A stretch of 64,000 nucleotides of DNA from CAUPWF01 sp964369755 (lineage in GTDB: Bacteria > Bacillota > Clostridia > Lachnospirales > Lachnospiraceae): NCBI GenBank assembly GCA_964369755.1, contig CAYJFY010000002.1:1-64000 (forward strand), given 5' to 3'. Made by a program: the position numbers and the translations under genes. The notes under the pieces were generated by a model. It was not told the DNA's origin and did not search any database. It was given only the letters and a program-made list of their open reading frames with translations. Of this stretch, positions 33,891 through 43,168 are shown in pieces. The stretch's first letter is position 1. Each line of letters starts with the position of its first letter.

Positions 33891-36322
33891 GGTATCAAAT
33901 CTTGCACGACCTGATGTGCCTCGGAAGTACTTGTACACACACCGCTAGACGTGGTTCCTGGTGCAAAATACTCATAAGTAACAGGGCACTTATACAGTGG
34001 TGCTGGTTGAATCGAACCATCAGGATTCACAGTTGGTGTACCAGGTGTTGCTGGTGGGTTCACTGTTTGATCTCGAGGAACCATTCCTGTAATCGAACAA
34101 ACTCCTTTTCGAACAATCGATGAAGGCATCACGAAATCTTCTGTTTCTAAGTCTTCATGGACACGTTTCATGATGTTAGACCACATCTTATTCCGCCAAG
34201 TATTAGATCCTGGCAATTCATAAGGGTTATCATATCCACCCCAAACTGCAGCGGCGTAATAAGGTGTGTAACCAACGAACCAAATATCTTTGTCATTATT
34301 TGTGGTACCTGTTTTACCAGCGGCTGGTTGGCTGCCTAGAGAGGCAGCAGTACCTGTACCACGTTGGATAACTCCAGTCATGGCATCGGTAATCAATGCA
34401 GCGGTTGTTTCACTCACAACTACATGAGTCTCAGGCGTTTTGTCAATGAGCACATTGCCCTCGTGGTCTAGAATCTGGGTATAGAACATTGGTTCCGTGT
34501 AAACTCCACCGTTTGCTAGGGCTGCATAGGCAGCTGTGAGTTGTAGGTTTGTGATACCATGGGTTAATCCGCCCAATGCAGTAGAAGCACCGGTGTCAAC
34601 ATTTCCCTCTTCATCTGGCTCGTATAACAAATCTTCAAATCCAAATTTCTGTAGATAATCCATACTCACCTCTGATGAAATATCATCAAATGTCTGAGAG
34701 GCAATTGAGTTGGCTGATTGCTCGATTGCCGAGCGCATGGTCATGGTGCCCCTCCATCCTTTTATGGCTTTGGTAGACCCCTCTGGAGTATATGTTATGT
34801 CTTGTTTCGATGTAGCTAAAGTATGTGTGCCGAGGTCTAGGGCTGGTGCATAAGTAGAAACAATCTTGAATGTGGAACCTGGTTGACGATAGGTCTCCGT
34901 TGCACGGTTTAGAGAAAGGCTAGTCTCCTTCTCTCCACGTCCACCTACAAGGGCTACCACATGGCCAGTTTCAGGATCCATGATGGAGAACGAAGCCTGT
35001 GGCTGTGGATTCACGAACAAAGTCTCGTATACGGTGTCTGAGGCGGTTACAGTTAATGTTTCCTTGTACTGTTCTACCGCAGCATAAGCATCTTCTTCTG
35101 TATCATAGAGCAGACCTTCGCTCTTTCCTAACGTTTCTTCCGCCCAAGCTGCAAACATCTGCTTGCTATAGTTTTCATCTGTTCCATCTTCATGGACAAT
35201 ACTGTAAGCAAAGTCGACTTCCCAATCAATGGTAGAAGGATAGTTGTCAGAATCGTTCATCTCTTCGTCAGCAATCTCTTGAATTGCAGGGTCTTGTGTA
35301 GAGTAAATCGTAAGTCCTTGTGTATAGAGAGCCTTTTCAGCTTCCTCAGGTGTATATCCTAGTTCTTCTTGCAAATCTTCTAGAACTTGACCAATCATGG
35401 CATCTGTAAAATATGAATATGGAGAAGAGTCTACAGTATAAGCTTCGTTGTTGGCTGCGATTCTAGCGTATACATCCGTATCAGCCAATGCAGTTTCCAA
35501 TTCTTCTGCAGTGATGAATCCATAACTAGCCATATCTTCCAATACCTTTATCCGTCTCTCATCATTCGCTTCTGGGTATGTGATTGGATTATATCCAGTA
35601 GGATTTTTTGTAATACCCGCAATCACGGCACATTCAGATAACGTCAATTCCGAAACGTCCTTATTAAAATATCGCTCCGAAGCAGACTGAACACCAAGGG
35701 TATTTTGTCCTAGGTTGATAGTATTTAAATAGTTCTCTAAGATGGTATCCTTATCCATCTCATCTTCTAATTGGAGAGCGAGATGAATCTCCTGCATCTT
35801 ACGAATCACGCTTTCGTATGTCGTCTCACTCATAAATGAAGTAAACACAGTATTCTTAATCAACTGTTGCGTAATTGTACTACCACCTTGGGAGAAGTCT
35901 CCAGAAGTAATACTAACTACGGCTGAACGCAAGATACCTGTAGGGTCAATTCCCTCATGTTCATAGAAACGATGATCCTCGATGGCTAGAAAAGCAGCTT
36001 CTAGTTCATTTGGAATCTCTTCTAGAGAGCGGTATACTCGGTTCGCTCCTGCCGCAACCAGAGTTTCTACCTCATTTCCAGCCTGATCATAGACAAAAGT
36101 TGTAAATGCATCAGGGGAAACATCCTCTGGACCAACCTCGGGTGCCTCAGAGAATACATTGCCTATAAATGTTATGAGTCCAACGACTACCATATAGATT
36201 GCAACAACCGCGGCTAGAGCAAGTATGTGGAAAAAATATACGCCTACACGTTTTCTTCTCACGGTTCCTTTTTTTGCTATTTTTTTCTCTTTATCATAAA
36301 TGTTTTTGTTACCATAATTCAT
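33773..36322 (-). CDS. Class A penicillin-binding protein (PBP1a-type) with Pro-rich tail
   Basis: 849 aa. A bifunctional peptidoglycan glycosyltransferase/transpeptidase. A cytoplasmic basic N-terminus and a membrane helix (about 27-54) are followed by the GT51 domain with catalytic Glu115 in EDHRFYEHEG and GGSTITQQL. The transpeptidase domain has the nucleophile in PGSTFK (Ser483), the SAN motif in QSANSIAS and KTGTT near 670. The last about 40 residues are PTPEPTPTP repeats, like the PrkC tail in this window. AAGGAGG precedes the ATG. The sugar polymer it extends is built on the DAP-type stem predicted from MurE. Confidence 0.95.
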   Translation of the reverse strand: MNYGNKNIYDKEKKIAKKGTVRRKRVGVYFFHILALAAVVAIYMVVVGLITFIGNVFSEAPEVGPEDVSPDAFTTFVYDQAGNEVETLVAAGANRVYRSLEEIPNELEAAFLAIEDHRFYEHEGIDPTGILRSAVVSITSGDFSQGGSTITQQLIKNTVFTSFMSETTYESVIRKMQEIHLALQLEDEMDKDTILENYLNTINLGQNTLGVQSASERYFNKDVSELTLSECAVIAGITKNPTGYNPITYPEANDERRIKVLEDMASYGFITAEELETALADTDVYARIAANNEAYTVDSSPYSYFTDAMIGQVLEDLQEELGYTPEEAEKALYTQGLTIYSTQDPAIQEIADEEMNDSDNYPSTIDWEVDFAYSIVHEDGTDENYSKQMFAAWAEETLGKSEGLLYDTEEDAYAAVEQYKETLTVTASDTVYETLFVNPQPQASFSIMDPETGHVVALVGGRGEKETSLSLNRATETYRQPGSTFKIVSTYAPALDLGTHTLATSKQDITYTPEGSTKAIKGWRGTMTMRSAIEQSANSIASQTFDDISSEVSMDYLQKFGFEDLLYEPDEEGNVDTGASTALGGLTHGITNLQLTAAYAALANGGVYTEPMFYTQILDHEGNVLIDKTPETHVVVSETTAALITDAMTGVIQRGTGTAASLGSQPAAGKTGTTNNDKDIWFVGYTPYYAAAVWGGYDNPYELPGSNTWRNKMWSNIMKRVHEDLETEDFVMPSSIVRKGVCSITGMVPRDQTVNPPATPGTPTVNPDGSIQPAPLYKCPVTYEYFAPGTTSSGVCTSTSEAHQVVQDLIPAPTPEPTPEPTPVPTPEPTPTPTPEPTPSPTPEPTPTP

Positions 36323-36347
36323 GTATAAAAACCTCCTTATCCGATTT

Positions 36348-36356
36348 ATTATACCA
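36348..36356 (-). promoter_or_regulatory. Extended -10 promoter of the PBP gene
   Basis: Minus-strand TGG-TATAAT, 26 bases upstream of the PBP start. The -35 at 17-base spacing (TTTATT) is weak. The transcript leader would be short and contain the AAGGAGG site. Confidence 0.55.
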
Positions 36357-36443
36357 AATGTAGTTTGCGAAATAAAGAAAAAATTATGAAAACCACACTA
36401 TATAGACGTGAATTAATAAAATCTAAAGAAATTCGTCACAAAT

Positions 36444-37091
36444 TTACCTCATGATAATACTATTAATCATCCACACACGTTCTTGCATAAAGGAAAGTCC
36501 ATTTCCGCAGTATTCACAAGTTTTGGCATTTAGCGAAGTCAGAGGAGCACCGCAGTTTTCGCAGCTAAATGTGACCACTTCCTGATTCGCTGCGTTCTGA
36601 AAGAATAGTGTATATTCTGTTTCATATCGTTCTTGCTTTAGCTTACCGTTTATTTTGAGTTCGAAAGCAGTTTGCAATTTTATTGTTGCACTTTCCGAAG
36701 ATTTTATGTAATTGGATATCGCTGTATTGTGAAATCTCAACGAAGAGGTCTCGCCAGTATAGTGGGAGGCTAGTTTTTGAGCAGATACCGATGCATTTCC
36801 CTCTAGCTGAGAGATGTCGTTGAAAATCAATGCGATGCATCGCTCTACATCTGCCTTCGCTTTTTCTAGATCGAAATCAGGATAATCCCTGAGTATTCGC
36901 GGTAGATACAAACTATCCCCGCCACTGAGAGATTTTGGTTTGGTATCATATTGCTTGTCAGCGTCTACAACCATATCTACAATCTGACCAATTCCACTTC
37001 GTTTGATCTTGTTGATGATGCGATTGATTGCGATGACGATACATAATATGATTACGAGTATAATAAGAATTACAACAATAAAAGTTTCCAT
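36444..37091 (-). CDS. Membrane-anchored zinc-ribbon protein, unknown function
   Basis: 215 aa. An N-terminal membrane helix (about 4-24) is followed by a short basic stretch, a soluble domain of about 130 residues with an NTF2/Tim44-like flavour (PDFDLEKAKADVERC...), and a C-terminal zinc ribbon (CENCGAPL...CEYCG). I do not recognise a specific family. The two CxxC pairs are seen directly; the NTF2/Tim44 suggestion is weak. It is transcribed divergently from the GGDEF gene from its own promoter. Confidence 0.6.
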   Translation of the reverse strand: METFIVVILIILVIILCIVIAINRIINKIKRSGIGQIVDMVVDADKQYDTKPKSLSGGDSLYLPRILRDYPDFDLEKAKADVERCIALIFNDISQLEGNASVSAQKLASHYTGETSSLRFHNTAISNYIKSSESATIKLQTAFELKINGKLKQERYETEYTLFFQNAANQEVVTFSCENCGAPLTSLNAKTCEYCGNGLSFMQERVWMINSIIMR

Positions 37092-37128
37092 GATTCATTA
37101 CCACCTGTCAATAAATTTGAATTACTTC

Positions 37129-37157
37129 ATTATAAATGATAAATGCAAAAAAGACAA
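37129..37157 (-). promoter_or_regulatory. Promoter of the 36.4 kb zinc-ribbon gene
   Basis: Minus-strand TTGTCT, 17 bases, TATAAT, with the -10 about 38 bases upstream of the start codon. It is back to back with the GGDEF promoter. Confidence 0.5.
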
Positions 37158-37171
37158 TATGATAGAAATGA

Positions 37172-37200
37172 TTGAAAATCAAATTAGAAGTTGATATAAT
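37172..37200 (+). promoter_or_regulatory. Sigma-A promoter of the GGDEF gene
   Basis: TTGAAA, 17 bases, perfect TATAAT. It predicts a leader of about 40 bases. Confidence 0.7.
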
Positions 37201-37246
37201 GATAAACAGTTGGAACGTGTTATAGAACTATAGGAAGAGTGAAGTT

Positions 37247-38566
37247 ATGGAAAAGTTTAGAAATTGGTTAAATAATGCACCAGTGAAGAAGAAGTTTTTT
37301 CCGCTAAGCTGGCTTATTATTTTGAGTATGGCATTTATTAGTTTATTCTCATTTTTCTCGGTTGGGATGGTAAATAGTTCCTCGGAGCGGATTATCGAGG
37401 ACAATGTGAGAAATAAAGAGCAGTTGAGTGCGATTATCCGAAATATGTATGTCTGCCGTGTTCTGGGGAGAGATATCTTGTTCGCAGAAGATGAAGAAAT
37501 TAAAGCGAACTACTACGAGGATTACATTATGGCATTCGACGACCTAGATAATAAGATGGAAGAATTCTCTACCCATTTATCTGGCAGCCAGTTGGATGAA
37601 TTCGCAAGCATTATCAAAGAAAAAAATGAGTATGAAGCGAGCATGATTCTATCTGCAGATATCTGGATTGGTGGAGGTTCATATGATGAGGCGTTAGAGG
37701 CGCTACAGATAGTTACACCAATTGCAAATGACTTCTTTGGAAGTATCGACGAGTTTTCATTAGAGGAAGAAAATCTAATGAACGAGGCACTTCGTAGAAA
37801 CGATGATTTGGTATTGTTTATTCTAATTGCAGGAGCAGTGTTGAATATTATTGTTATCTTGGCGGTGACATTGTTCATTAAATTCTTCTCAAAGAATATG
37901 AGTACAAGCTTGGTGGCATTAGAGCAGTCCATGTCCAAGATAGCTGAAACAGGCAATATGAAGGTAGAGATCCCAAGTGAACTCTACACCAGAGATGAGG
38001 TTGGTAGTATTGCAAGCGTAGCCAATAATATGAAGTTGATGCTATTAGAATACTCCTTCAAGGACACGTTGACAGGAGGATACAATGCCAAGGCATATCA
38101 CGAAGAACTAGATGATTTATTCGGAAAGGGAAATGTGGAAAAAGAGGTTTGGTGCGTGATTTCTGATATGAATAATCTGAAACTCATCAATGATGAACTC
38201 GGCCATCTAGAAGGTGACAATGCCATTCGGACGTCCTATTATGCACTCGACGACAACTTCCATGAATATGGAAAAACATTCCGCATGGGTGGGGACGAAT
38301 TTGTTTCGTTGTTAGTGGGATGCACCAAAGAAGAGCTAGAAACTATGATTGCAAATATCTCTGGACAGATCAACAAGACCAATACCAACAGTGATTATAA
38401 ATTCTCTCTCGCAATCGGATACGACCGATTCATAGGAAGAACAATCGCAGAATATCACGACTTCTTCAAGGCGGTAGATAAGAAGATGTATGATAATAAA
38501 ATCGCAAGCAAGCAATCTAGACTTAATGCGCGAGTGGTACAAGAATTAGAAGAAGTCAATAAATAA
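37247..38566 (+). CDS. Membrane diguanylate cyclase (4-helix sensor, HAMP, GGDEF)
   Basis: 439 aa. Two membrane helices (about 22-42 and 188-210) bracket an extracellular four-helix-bundle sensor like that of chemoreceptors. A HAMP segment and a GGDEF domain follow, with an intact RMGGDEF active site near residue 350 and DMNNLKLINDELGH for substrate binding. It should make cyclic di-GMP from GTP. The RxxD inhibitory site five residues before GGDEF is absent (the segment reads FHEYGKTFRM), so product inhibition through that site is not expected. The PilZ protein at 63.3 kb is a possible effector. Confidence 0.92.
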   Translation: MEKFRNWLNNAPVKKKFFPLSWLIILSMAFISLFSFFSVGMVNSSSERIIEDNVRNKEQLSAIIRNMYVCRVLGRDILFAEDEEIKANYYEDYIMAFDDLDNKMEEFSTHLSGSQLDEFASIIKEKNEYEASMILSADIWIGGGSYDEALEALQIVTPIANDFFGSIDEFSLEEENLMNEALRRNDDLVLFILIAGAVLNIIVILAVTLFIKFFSKNMSTSLVALEQSMSKIAETGNMKVEIPSELYTRDEVGSIASVANNMKLMLLEYSFKDTLTGGYNAKAYHEELDDLFGKGNVEKEVWCVISDMNNLKLINDELGHLEGDNAIRTSYYALDDNFHEYGKTFRMGGDEFVSLLVGCTKEELETMIANISGQINKTNTNSDYKFSLAIGYDRFIGRTIAEYHDFFKAVDKKMYDNKIASKQSRLNARVVQELEEVNK

Positions 38567-38583
38567 GAAAAATAAAGTCGGAG

Positions 38584-38611
38584 ATGTGTGGTTGGATAAA
38601 CCACACATTTT
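38584..38611 (+). terminator. Terminator after the GGDEF gene
   Basis: ATGTGTGGTT and AACCACACAT form a 10-base stem with a 5-base loop, followed by a short T-run. Confidence 0.65.
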
Positions 38612-38670
38612 GTGCAAGAAGAATTTTACCAAATCGAACAAGGAACTATGGAAAAAGCAAGGAGTAGTTG

Positions 38671-40344
38671 ATGAAACGAAAACCATTACCAATAGGAATT
38701 GATAATTTTAAAGAAATGATTCTACGTGATGCATACTATGTGGACAAGACAAGTTTGCTTGAAACGCTAATAAATAGTGCGACGAAAGTATCGTTATTCA
38801 CAAGACCAAGAAGATTCGGAAAAAGCCTAAATTTAAGCATGATACAGGTGTATTTTGAAAAATGTGAACAGGATAACGCTAGTCTATTTGAGGGGTTATA
38901 TATTTCTACATTAGATGAATACTATAGCAGACATTTGGGGGCTTATCCAGTAATTAAACTTGATTTTAAAGAAGGTAAGCAAGCAAATTTTGAGAATGCA
39001 TATTATAGTTTGAGTCAGAATATCATAAAGGAATATCTGCGCCACGGACATATTGTAGGTAGCAGTAAGCTTACAGAAGCAGAAGTGAATCAATTTCTCC
39101 AGATTCAAAATGGAGAGGCTGAAATGAAGCAAGTAATCGGTTCTATAGAGTTTCTTTCGAGGTGCTTAGAGAAGGTTTATCAGAAAAAGGTAATTATATT
39201 AATCGATGAGTATGATGTACCTCTTGAAAATGCACATTTTCGAGGGTTCTATCAAGAGATGATAGACTTTATTCGCGGTCTATTGAGTGTCGCATTAAAA
39301 GCCAATGACTCCTTACATTTTGCGGTGATGACAGGGTGTCTTCGCATTACAAAGGAGAGCATTTTCACTGGGTTGAACAATCTAGAGATTATCTCGATAG
39401 AAAACAAGATTTATGGAGAATACTTTGGGTTTACGGATGGTGAAGTTATGGAGATGCTCAAATATTATGGTCGAGAAGAGCAGTATGAAACAATAAGGCA
39501 GTGGTACAATGGATATCTTTTCGGTGATACGAAAGTTTATAATCCATGGAGTCTAGTCAATTATATGAAGTCCATCTGTTTTGGGGGTGAAATGTATCCA
39601 AAACCATATTGGTCCAATACGAGTTCCAACAACATCATCAAAGAATTAATAGAACATGCTGATATGCAGACTAGAAATGAGCTAGAAGCACTTGTAGAAG
39701 GAACTGCATTTGAGAAACCGATTCACGAAGATGTAACCTATGAAGAAATCCATAAAAGCAGTGACAATATATGGAATTTCCTATACTTTACAGGATACCT
39801 AAGGAAGGTGAGCGAACGATTTGAAATGGATCAGATTTATGCAACGTTAGAGATTCCAAACAGGGAAATTGCTCATATATATAGACAGCATATATTAGAG
39901 TGGACACGTAATAAAGTGATTGCTAAAAACCGCACAAGGTTTTTTGACGCTACATTTTCCTTGGATGCATCTGTATTAGAGGAAGAGATTAAGAAAGCGT
40001 TAAAGGAAACCATAAGTTATTTTGACGGAGGAGAATCCTTCTATCACGGGTTCATGGCAGCGATGTATCAGGGATTGGAGAACTATCAAGTGATGTCTAA
40101 TCGTGAGTTTGGTCTTGGTCGCCCTGACCTTGTGATTCTGGAGGGGAACAATGAAGGAAAAGCATATGTAATTGAGCTTAAAGTTGCGAAAAAACCAAAA
40201 GAGCTAGAAGAGGCAGCAAAGCTTGCGATTGAGCAGATTGAGGAACAAGACTATGCAAGTGGAATCGAAGAATTAGGTTATACAGAAATCATAAAAATAG
40301 GAATTGGTTTCTTTCGGAAAAATTGCAAGGTGTTGATAGAGTAA
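38671..40344 (+). CDS. AAA-ATPase-like / PD-(D/E)XK nuclease-like protein
   Basis: 557 aa from ATG 38671 (AAGGAG at 6 bases). The N-terminus has the PF09820-type signature LPIGIDNFKEMI...YVDKTSLL and a variant P-loop RPRRFGKSLNLSM (about 47-59); IILIDEYDVPLE is the Walker B. The C-terminal domain has the PD-(D/E)XK pattern GRPDLVIL...VIELKVAK. This family is present in many copies in gut Firmicutes and Bacteroidetes, and its role is unknown. It stands alone here, between two terminators. Confidence 0.88.
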   Translation: MKRKPLPIGIDNFKEMILRDAYYVDKTSLLETLINSATKVSLFTRPRRFGKSLNLSMIQVYFEKCEQDNASLFEGLYISTLDEYYSRHLGAYPVIKLDFKEGKQANFENAYYSLSQNIIKEYLRHGHIVGSSKLTEAEVNQFLQIQNGEAEMKQVIGSIEFLSRCLEKVYQKKVIILIDEYDVPLENAHFRGFYQEMIDFIRGLLSVALKANDSLHFAVMTGCLRITKESIFTGLNNLEIISIENKIYGEYFGFTDGEVMEMLKYYGREEQYETIRQWYNGYLFGDTKVYNPWSLVNYMKSICFGGEMYPKPYWSNTSSNNIIKELIEHADMQTRNELEALVEGTAFEKPIHEDVTYEEIHKSSDNIWNFLYFTGYLRKVSERFEMDQIYATLEIPNREIAHIYRQHILEWTRNKVIAKNRTRFFDATFSLDASVLEEEIKKALKETISYFDGGESFYHGFMAAMYQGLENYQVMSNREFGLGRPDLVILEGNNEGKAYVIELKVAKKPKELEEAAKLAIEQIEEQDYASGIEELGYTEIIKIGIGFFRKNCKVLIE

Positions 40345-40379
40345 CTTTTATAAGAATGTAACGGATACAGAGAAGGAGA

Positions 40380-40427
40380 AATCATCCACAATTTTCTAGT
40401 ATGGGAAAATGTGGGTGGTTTTATTTT
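40380..40427 (+). terminator. Terminator before the glycan island
   Basis: CATCCACA-A-TTTTC pairs with GAAAATGTGGGTGG through a roughly 14-base stem with one bulge and G-T pairs, followed by TTTTATTTTG. Confidence 0.65.
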
Positions 40428-40455
40428 GTCGTATTAACTTAAGTTTTCAAGAAAA

Positions 40456-40484
40456 TTGACGATATTTAATGCAGATGGTATGAT
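40456..40484 (+). promoter_or_regulatory. Strong promoter at the head of the glycan island
   Basis: TTGACG, 17 bases, TATGAT, with an extended TGG before the -10: the best vegetative promoter in the window. It lies within the apparent 5' extension of the first gene's frame, so the start must be downstream; GTG 40552 fits. Confidence 0.75.
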
Positions 40485-40551
40485 AGTTGATAAGTGTGAC
40501 GTTTGGTCAGGGAATAGTTATAAAATAAAATGTAGCAGAGAGGGGACTAAT

Positions 40552-41880
40552 GTGAAAAAAGTAATTACATATGGATCTTTTGACTTATTTCATGAGGGTC
40601 ATCTTAGACTTCTAAAAAGAGCGAAGGAATTGGGAGATTATTTAATTGTAGGAGTGACAACAGAGTATTATGATGAAAGTCGTGGAAAATTAAATGTTGT
40701 TGAACCGCTCCTTACTAGAATACAGAATGTAAAAGAGAGTGGATATGTTGATGAAGTAATTATAGAGGATCACAATGGACAGAAGGTAGAAGATATCATC
40801 AAGTACGAAGTTGATATATTTACTTTGGGCTCTGATTGGGTAGGGAAATTTGACTTCCTGAGAGATTATTGTGAAGTGGTGTATCTTGAGAGGACGAAAG
40901 AGATATCTAGTACGAAACTCAGGGGCGAGAAGTTTCAGGTTATACGTCTAGGGGTAGTGGGTACTGGTAGAATTGCAAATAGAATTATTTCTGAGACAAA
41001 ATACGTAAGTGGAATTGAAATAGAAACCGTGTACAATCCAAATCTAGAAAGTGCAAAAAAATTTGCTGAGAGACATCTGTTGAATTACTCAGAGACAGAG
41101 GAAGAATTCTACGATTCAGTTGATGCGGTCTATGTGGCAACACCACATGAGACGCATTATGGTTATATTAAGAAATCACTTAATTTAGGGAAACATGTAA
41201 TCTGTGAGAAACCGATCGTTCTAGAAGAAAGACAAGCAATTGAACTCTATGCACTTGCAAAAGAAAAAGGTTTGGTCTTGCTAGAGGGAGTCAAAATCGC
41301 ATATGCACCAGGATTCCAGCAACTATTAGGAATCATTCGAAGTGGTACAATTGGAAACATTCGTGATGTGGAAGCGGCTTTTACCAAATTAGTTGACCCT
41401 AGCTTGAGAGAGATGGTAGACGAAAAATATGGTGGTAGTTTTACAGAACTGGGAAGCTATGTACTACTTCCGATTCTTAGGTTATTTGGATGTAATTATG
41501 AAGATTTGAGATTTGAGAGTTTCTATGCAAACAATGGCGTAGATATCTACACCAAAGCGTACTTTAAATACAAGAACGGACTTGCTACAGCGAAGACAGG
41601 GCTAGGTGTAAAATCTGATGGACAGCTGTTGATATCTGGAACCAAGGGATATATTCGTGCGAAATCTCCTTGGTGGTTGATGAAAGAATTTGAAGTTTGT
41701 TATGAAGATACCTCTCAAAACGAGGTTTATCATACAAAATTCCTAGAAAGCGGATTACGTTATGAGATTAGCGAATTTGTTTCACGTATTAATGGTTATG
41801 AACGAAAAGGAAGCAAGCTGACAGAAGAAGAGTCTGTAATGATTGCAAAATTAATGGAGAAATTTTTGGAGCAGAGATAG
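40552..41880 (+). CDS. Bifunctional cytidylyltransferase (TagD-like) fused to Gfo/Idh/MocA oxidoreductase
   Basis: 442 aa from GTG 40552, with GAGGGG about 8 bases before it; upstream in-frame codons overlap the promoter. Residues 1-125 match glycerol-3-phosphate cytidylyltransferase: HEGH (14-17), WVGKFD (96-101) and RTKEISST (114-121). From 131 on is an NAD(P)-dependent Gfo/Idh/MocA domain with GTGRIA (137-142) and the catalytic-lysine motif EKP (219-221). A single chain could therefore reduce or oxidise a polyol or sugar and activate it as a CDP derivative, comparable in logic to the fused ribitol-5-P cytidylyltransferase/reductase of Haemophilus capsule loci. Feeds the two TagF-like transferases downstream. 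Confidence 0.88.
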   Translation: MKKVITYGSFDLFHEGHLRLLKRAKELGDYLIVGVTTEYYDESRGKLNVVEPLLTRIQNVKESGYVDEVIIEDHNGQKVEDIIKYEVDIFTLGSDWVGKFDFLRDYCEVVYLERTKEISSTKLRGEKFQVIRLGVVGTGRIANRIISETKYVSGIEIETVYNPNLESAKKFAERHLLNYSETEEEFYDSVDAVYVATPHETHYGYIKKSLNLGKHVICEKPIVLEERQAIELYALAKEKGLVLLEGVKIAYAPGFQQLLGIIRSGTIGNIRDVEAAFTKLVDPSLREMVDEKYGGSFTELGSYVLLPILRLFGCNYEDLRFESFYANNGVDIYTKAYFKYKNGLATAKTGLGVKSDGQLLISGTKGYIRAKSPWWLMKEFEVCYEDTSQNEVYHTKFLESGLRYEISEFVSRINGYERKGSKLTEEESVMIAKLMEKFLEQR

Positions 41881-41920
41881 TGTAAAAAATAGAATTTTTC
41901 ACACTGGCTGTGAGAAAGGA

Positions 41921-43120
41921 ATGGTTATTAAGTTGACAGAAGAAGAAAGAAAACATATAAAGAAGCGATTACGGCAGGGTAAAAAAGTAGAGTTGATGTA
42001 TAGAATTCTACGAATATTCCCCATTAATCGAAAGAAGATTGTATTCACCACTTTCGAAGGGAATGGAGGGTATTGTTGTAATCCTAGGTATATAGCGGAA
42101 GAAATCCTAAACAGAAAGTTGGATTTAGAATTAGTTTGGCTTGTGAATGATATGAGTAAGAAATTCCCGAAGGGAATCAGGAAGGTGAAAAATACGTTCT
42201 GGAATCGGGCATATCATTTGTCGACAGCTAAGATATGGATAGATAATACTCGAAAGCCATTGGGAACACTAAAGAGAAAAAAACAAGTTTATCTTCAGAC
42301 ATGGCATGGTGCAATAGAATTTAAGGCTGTTGGGAAATATAGAGGCAAAGCATTTCCAAAGATAGCAGAGGTTATTAGCAGAAAAGATTCTGAGCAGATT
42401 GATTATTTGATTTCTAATTCAAAGTGGTATACTAAACATGTGCCGAAGATGCTTGTTTATAACGGTGAAATCATTAAGACAGGGTCTCCACGGTGTGATG
42501 TGCTCATTAATAAAAGAGATGAGAAGAGAAAAGAAATCAGAAAGAGATATCAGATACCACAGGATGCAAACATTGTGCTTTATGCTCCAACCTTTAGAGG
42601 TGGGAATCAGCAGGGTAAACGAGAAATATATTCAGAGACTCCAACCATAGATTTTAAGAAACTTACTCAAACACTAGAGAGTAAGTTTGGTGGTAAGTGG
42701 TATGTACTCTTACGCATGCATCCGCAATTATCGGCAATTATAGATGAAATGCCTCTTGAAAATAAATTAGGCAATATGGTTGACGTTAGTAAAGCAGACG
42801 ATATGAACGAGTTGATTGCAGCAAGTGATGTGTATATTACTGATTATTCATGTGCAGCATTCGATGCGTTGAATATAAAAATGCCAATCTTCCTATATGC
42901 AGATGATTTTACAGAATACGTAAAAGAGCGTGGGGAATTTATGTGGGATATGAGAAAATTACCATTTACGTTGGCAGAGAGCAATGAAGAGTTGGTGGAG
43001 AATATCATACAATTTGATTTGAGTGAATATGTTGAAGAGGTTTCTAATTTCTTAGAGTGCCATGAAGTTCTTGAAGATGGTGGAGCAAGTAAAAGGATTC
43101 TGAAATGGATTAGGAATTAG
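41921..43120 (+). CDS. CDP-glycerol glycerophosphotransferase family protein (TagB/TagF-like)
   Basis: 399 aa. Transfers glycerol phosphate or a related polyol phosphate from a CDP donor. The GT-B type fold has LQTWHGAIEFKAVG with the catalytic-region histidine, APTFRGG, LRMHPQ, and the donor-binding stretch DVYITDYSCAAFDAL. It is of single-domain (TagB) length. AAAGGA directly abuts the ATG at 41921, so the TTG at 41933 is a possible alternative start. It lies 40 bases after the CDP-donor enzyme. Confidence 0.88.
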   Translation: MVIKLTEEERKHIKKRLRQGKKVELMYRILRIFPINRKKIVFTTFEGNGGYCCNPRYIAEEILNRKLDLELVWLVNDMSKKFPKGIRKVKNTFWNRAYHLSTAKIWIDNTRKPLGTLKRKKQVYLQTWHGAIEFKAVGKYRGKAFPKIAEVISRKDSEQIDYLISNSKWYTKHVPKMLVYNGEIIKTGSPRCDVLINKRDEKRKEIRKRYQIPQDANIVLYAPTFRGGNQQGKREIYSETPTIDFKKLTQTLESKFGGKWYVLLRMHPQLSAIIDEMPLENKLGNMVDVSKADDMNELIAASDVYITDYSCAAFDALNIKMPIFLYADDFTEYVKERGEFMWDMRKLPFTLAESNEELVENIIQFDLSEYVEEVSNFLECHEVLEDGGASKRILKWIRN

Positions 43121-43168
43121 ATAGTATGTAGTTAAATGTGAATAAATAATTGGAAGGGGTGTAGTACT

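Noticed and set aside
33755..34123. Plus-strand Trp/Arg/Cys-rich frame at the end of the PBP gene
   Set aside because: It is the antisense of the PTPEPTP repeat; the composition is an artefact of the repeat.
38671..40344. AAA/PD-(D/E)XK gene as a defence system
   Set aside because: The family is multi-copy and of unknown role, and no methylase, toxin-antitoxin partner or other defence gene adjoins it.
40456..40551. Upstream TTG start adding 32 residues to the cytidylyltransferase fusion
   Set aside because: The codons overlap both promoter hexamers and precede the expected transcript start.
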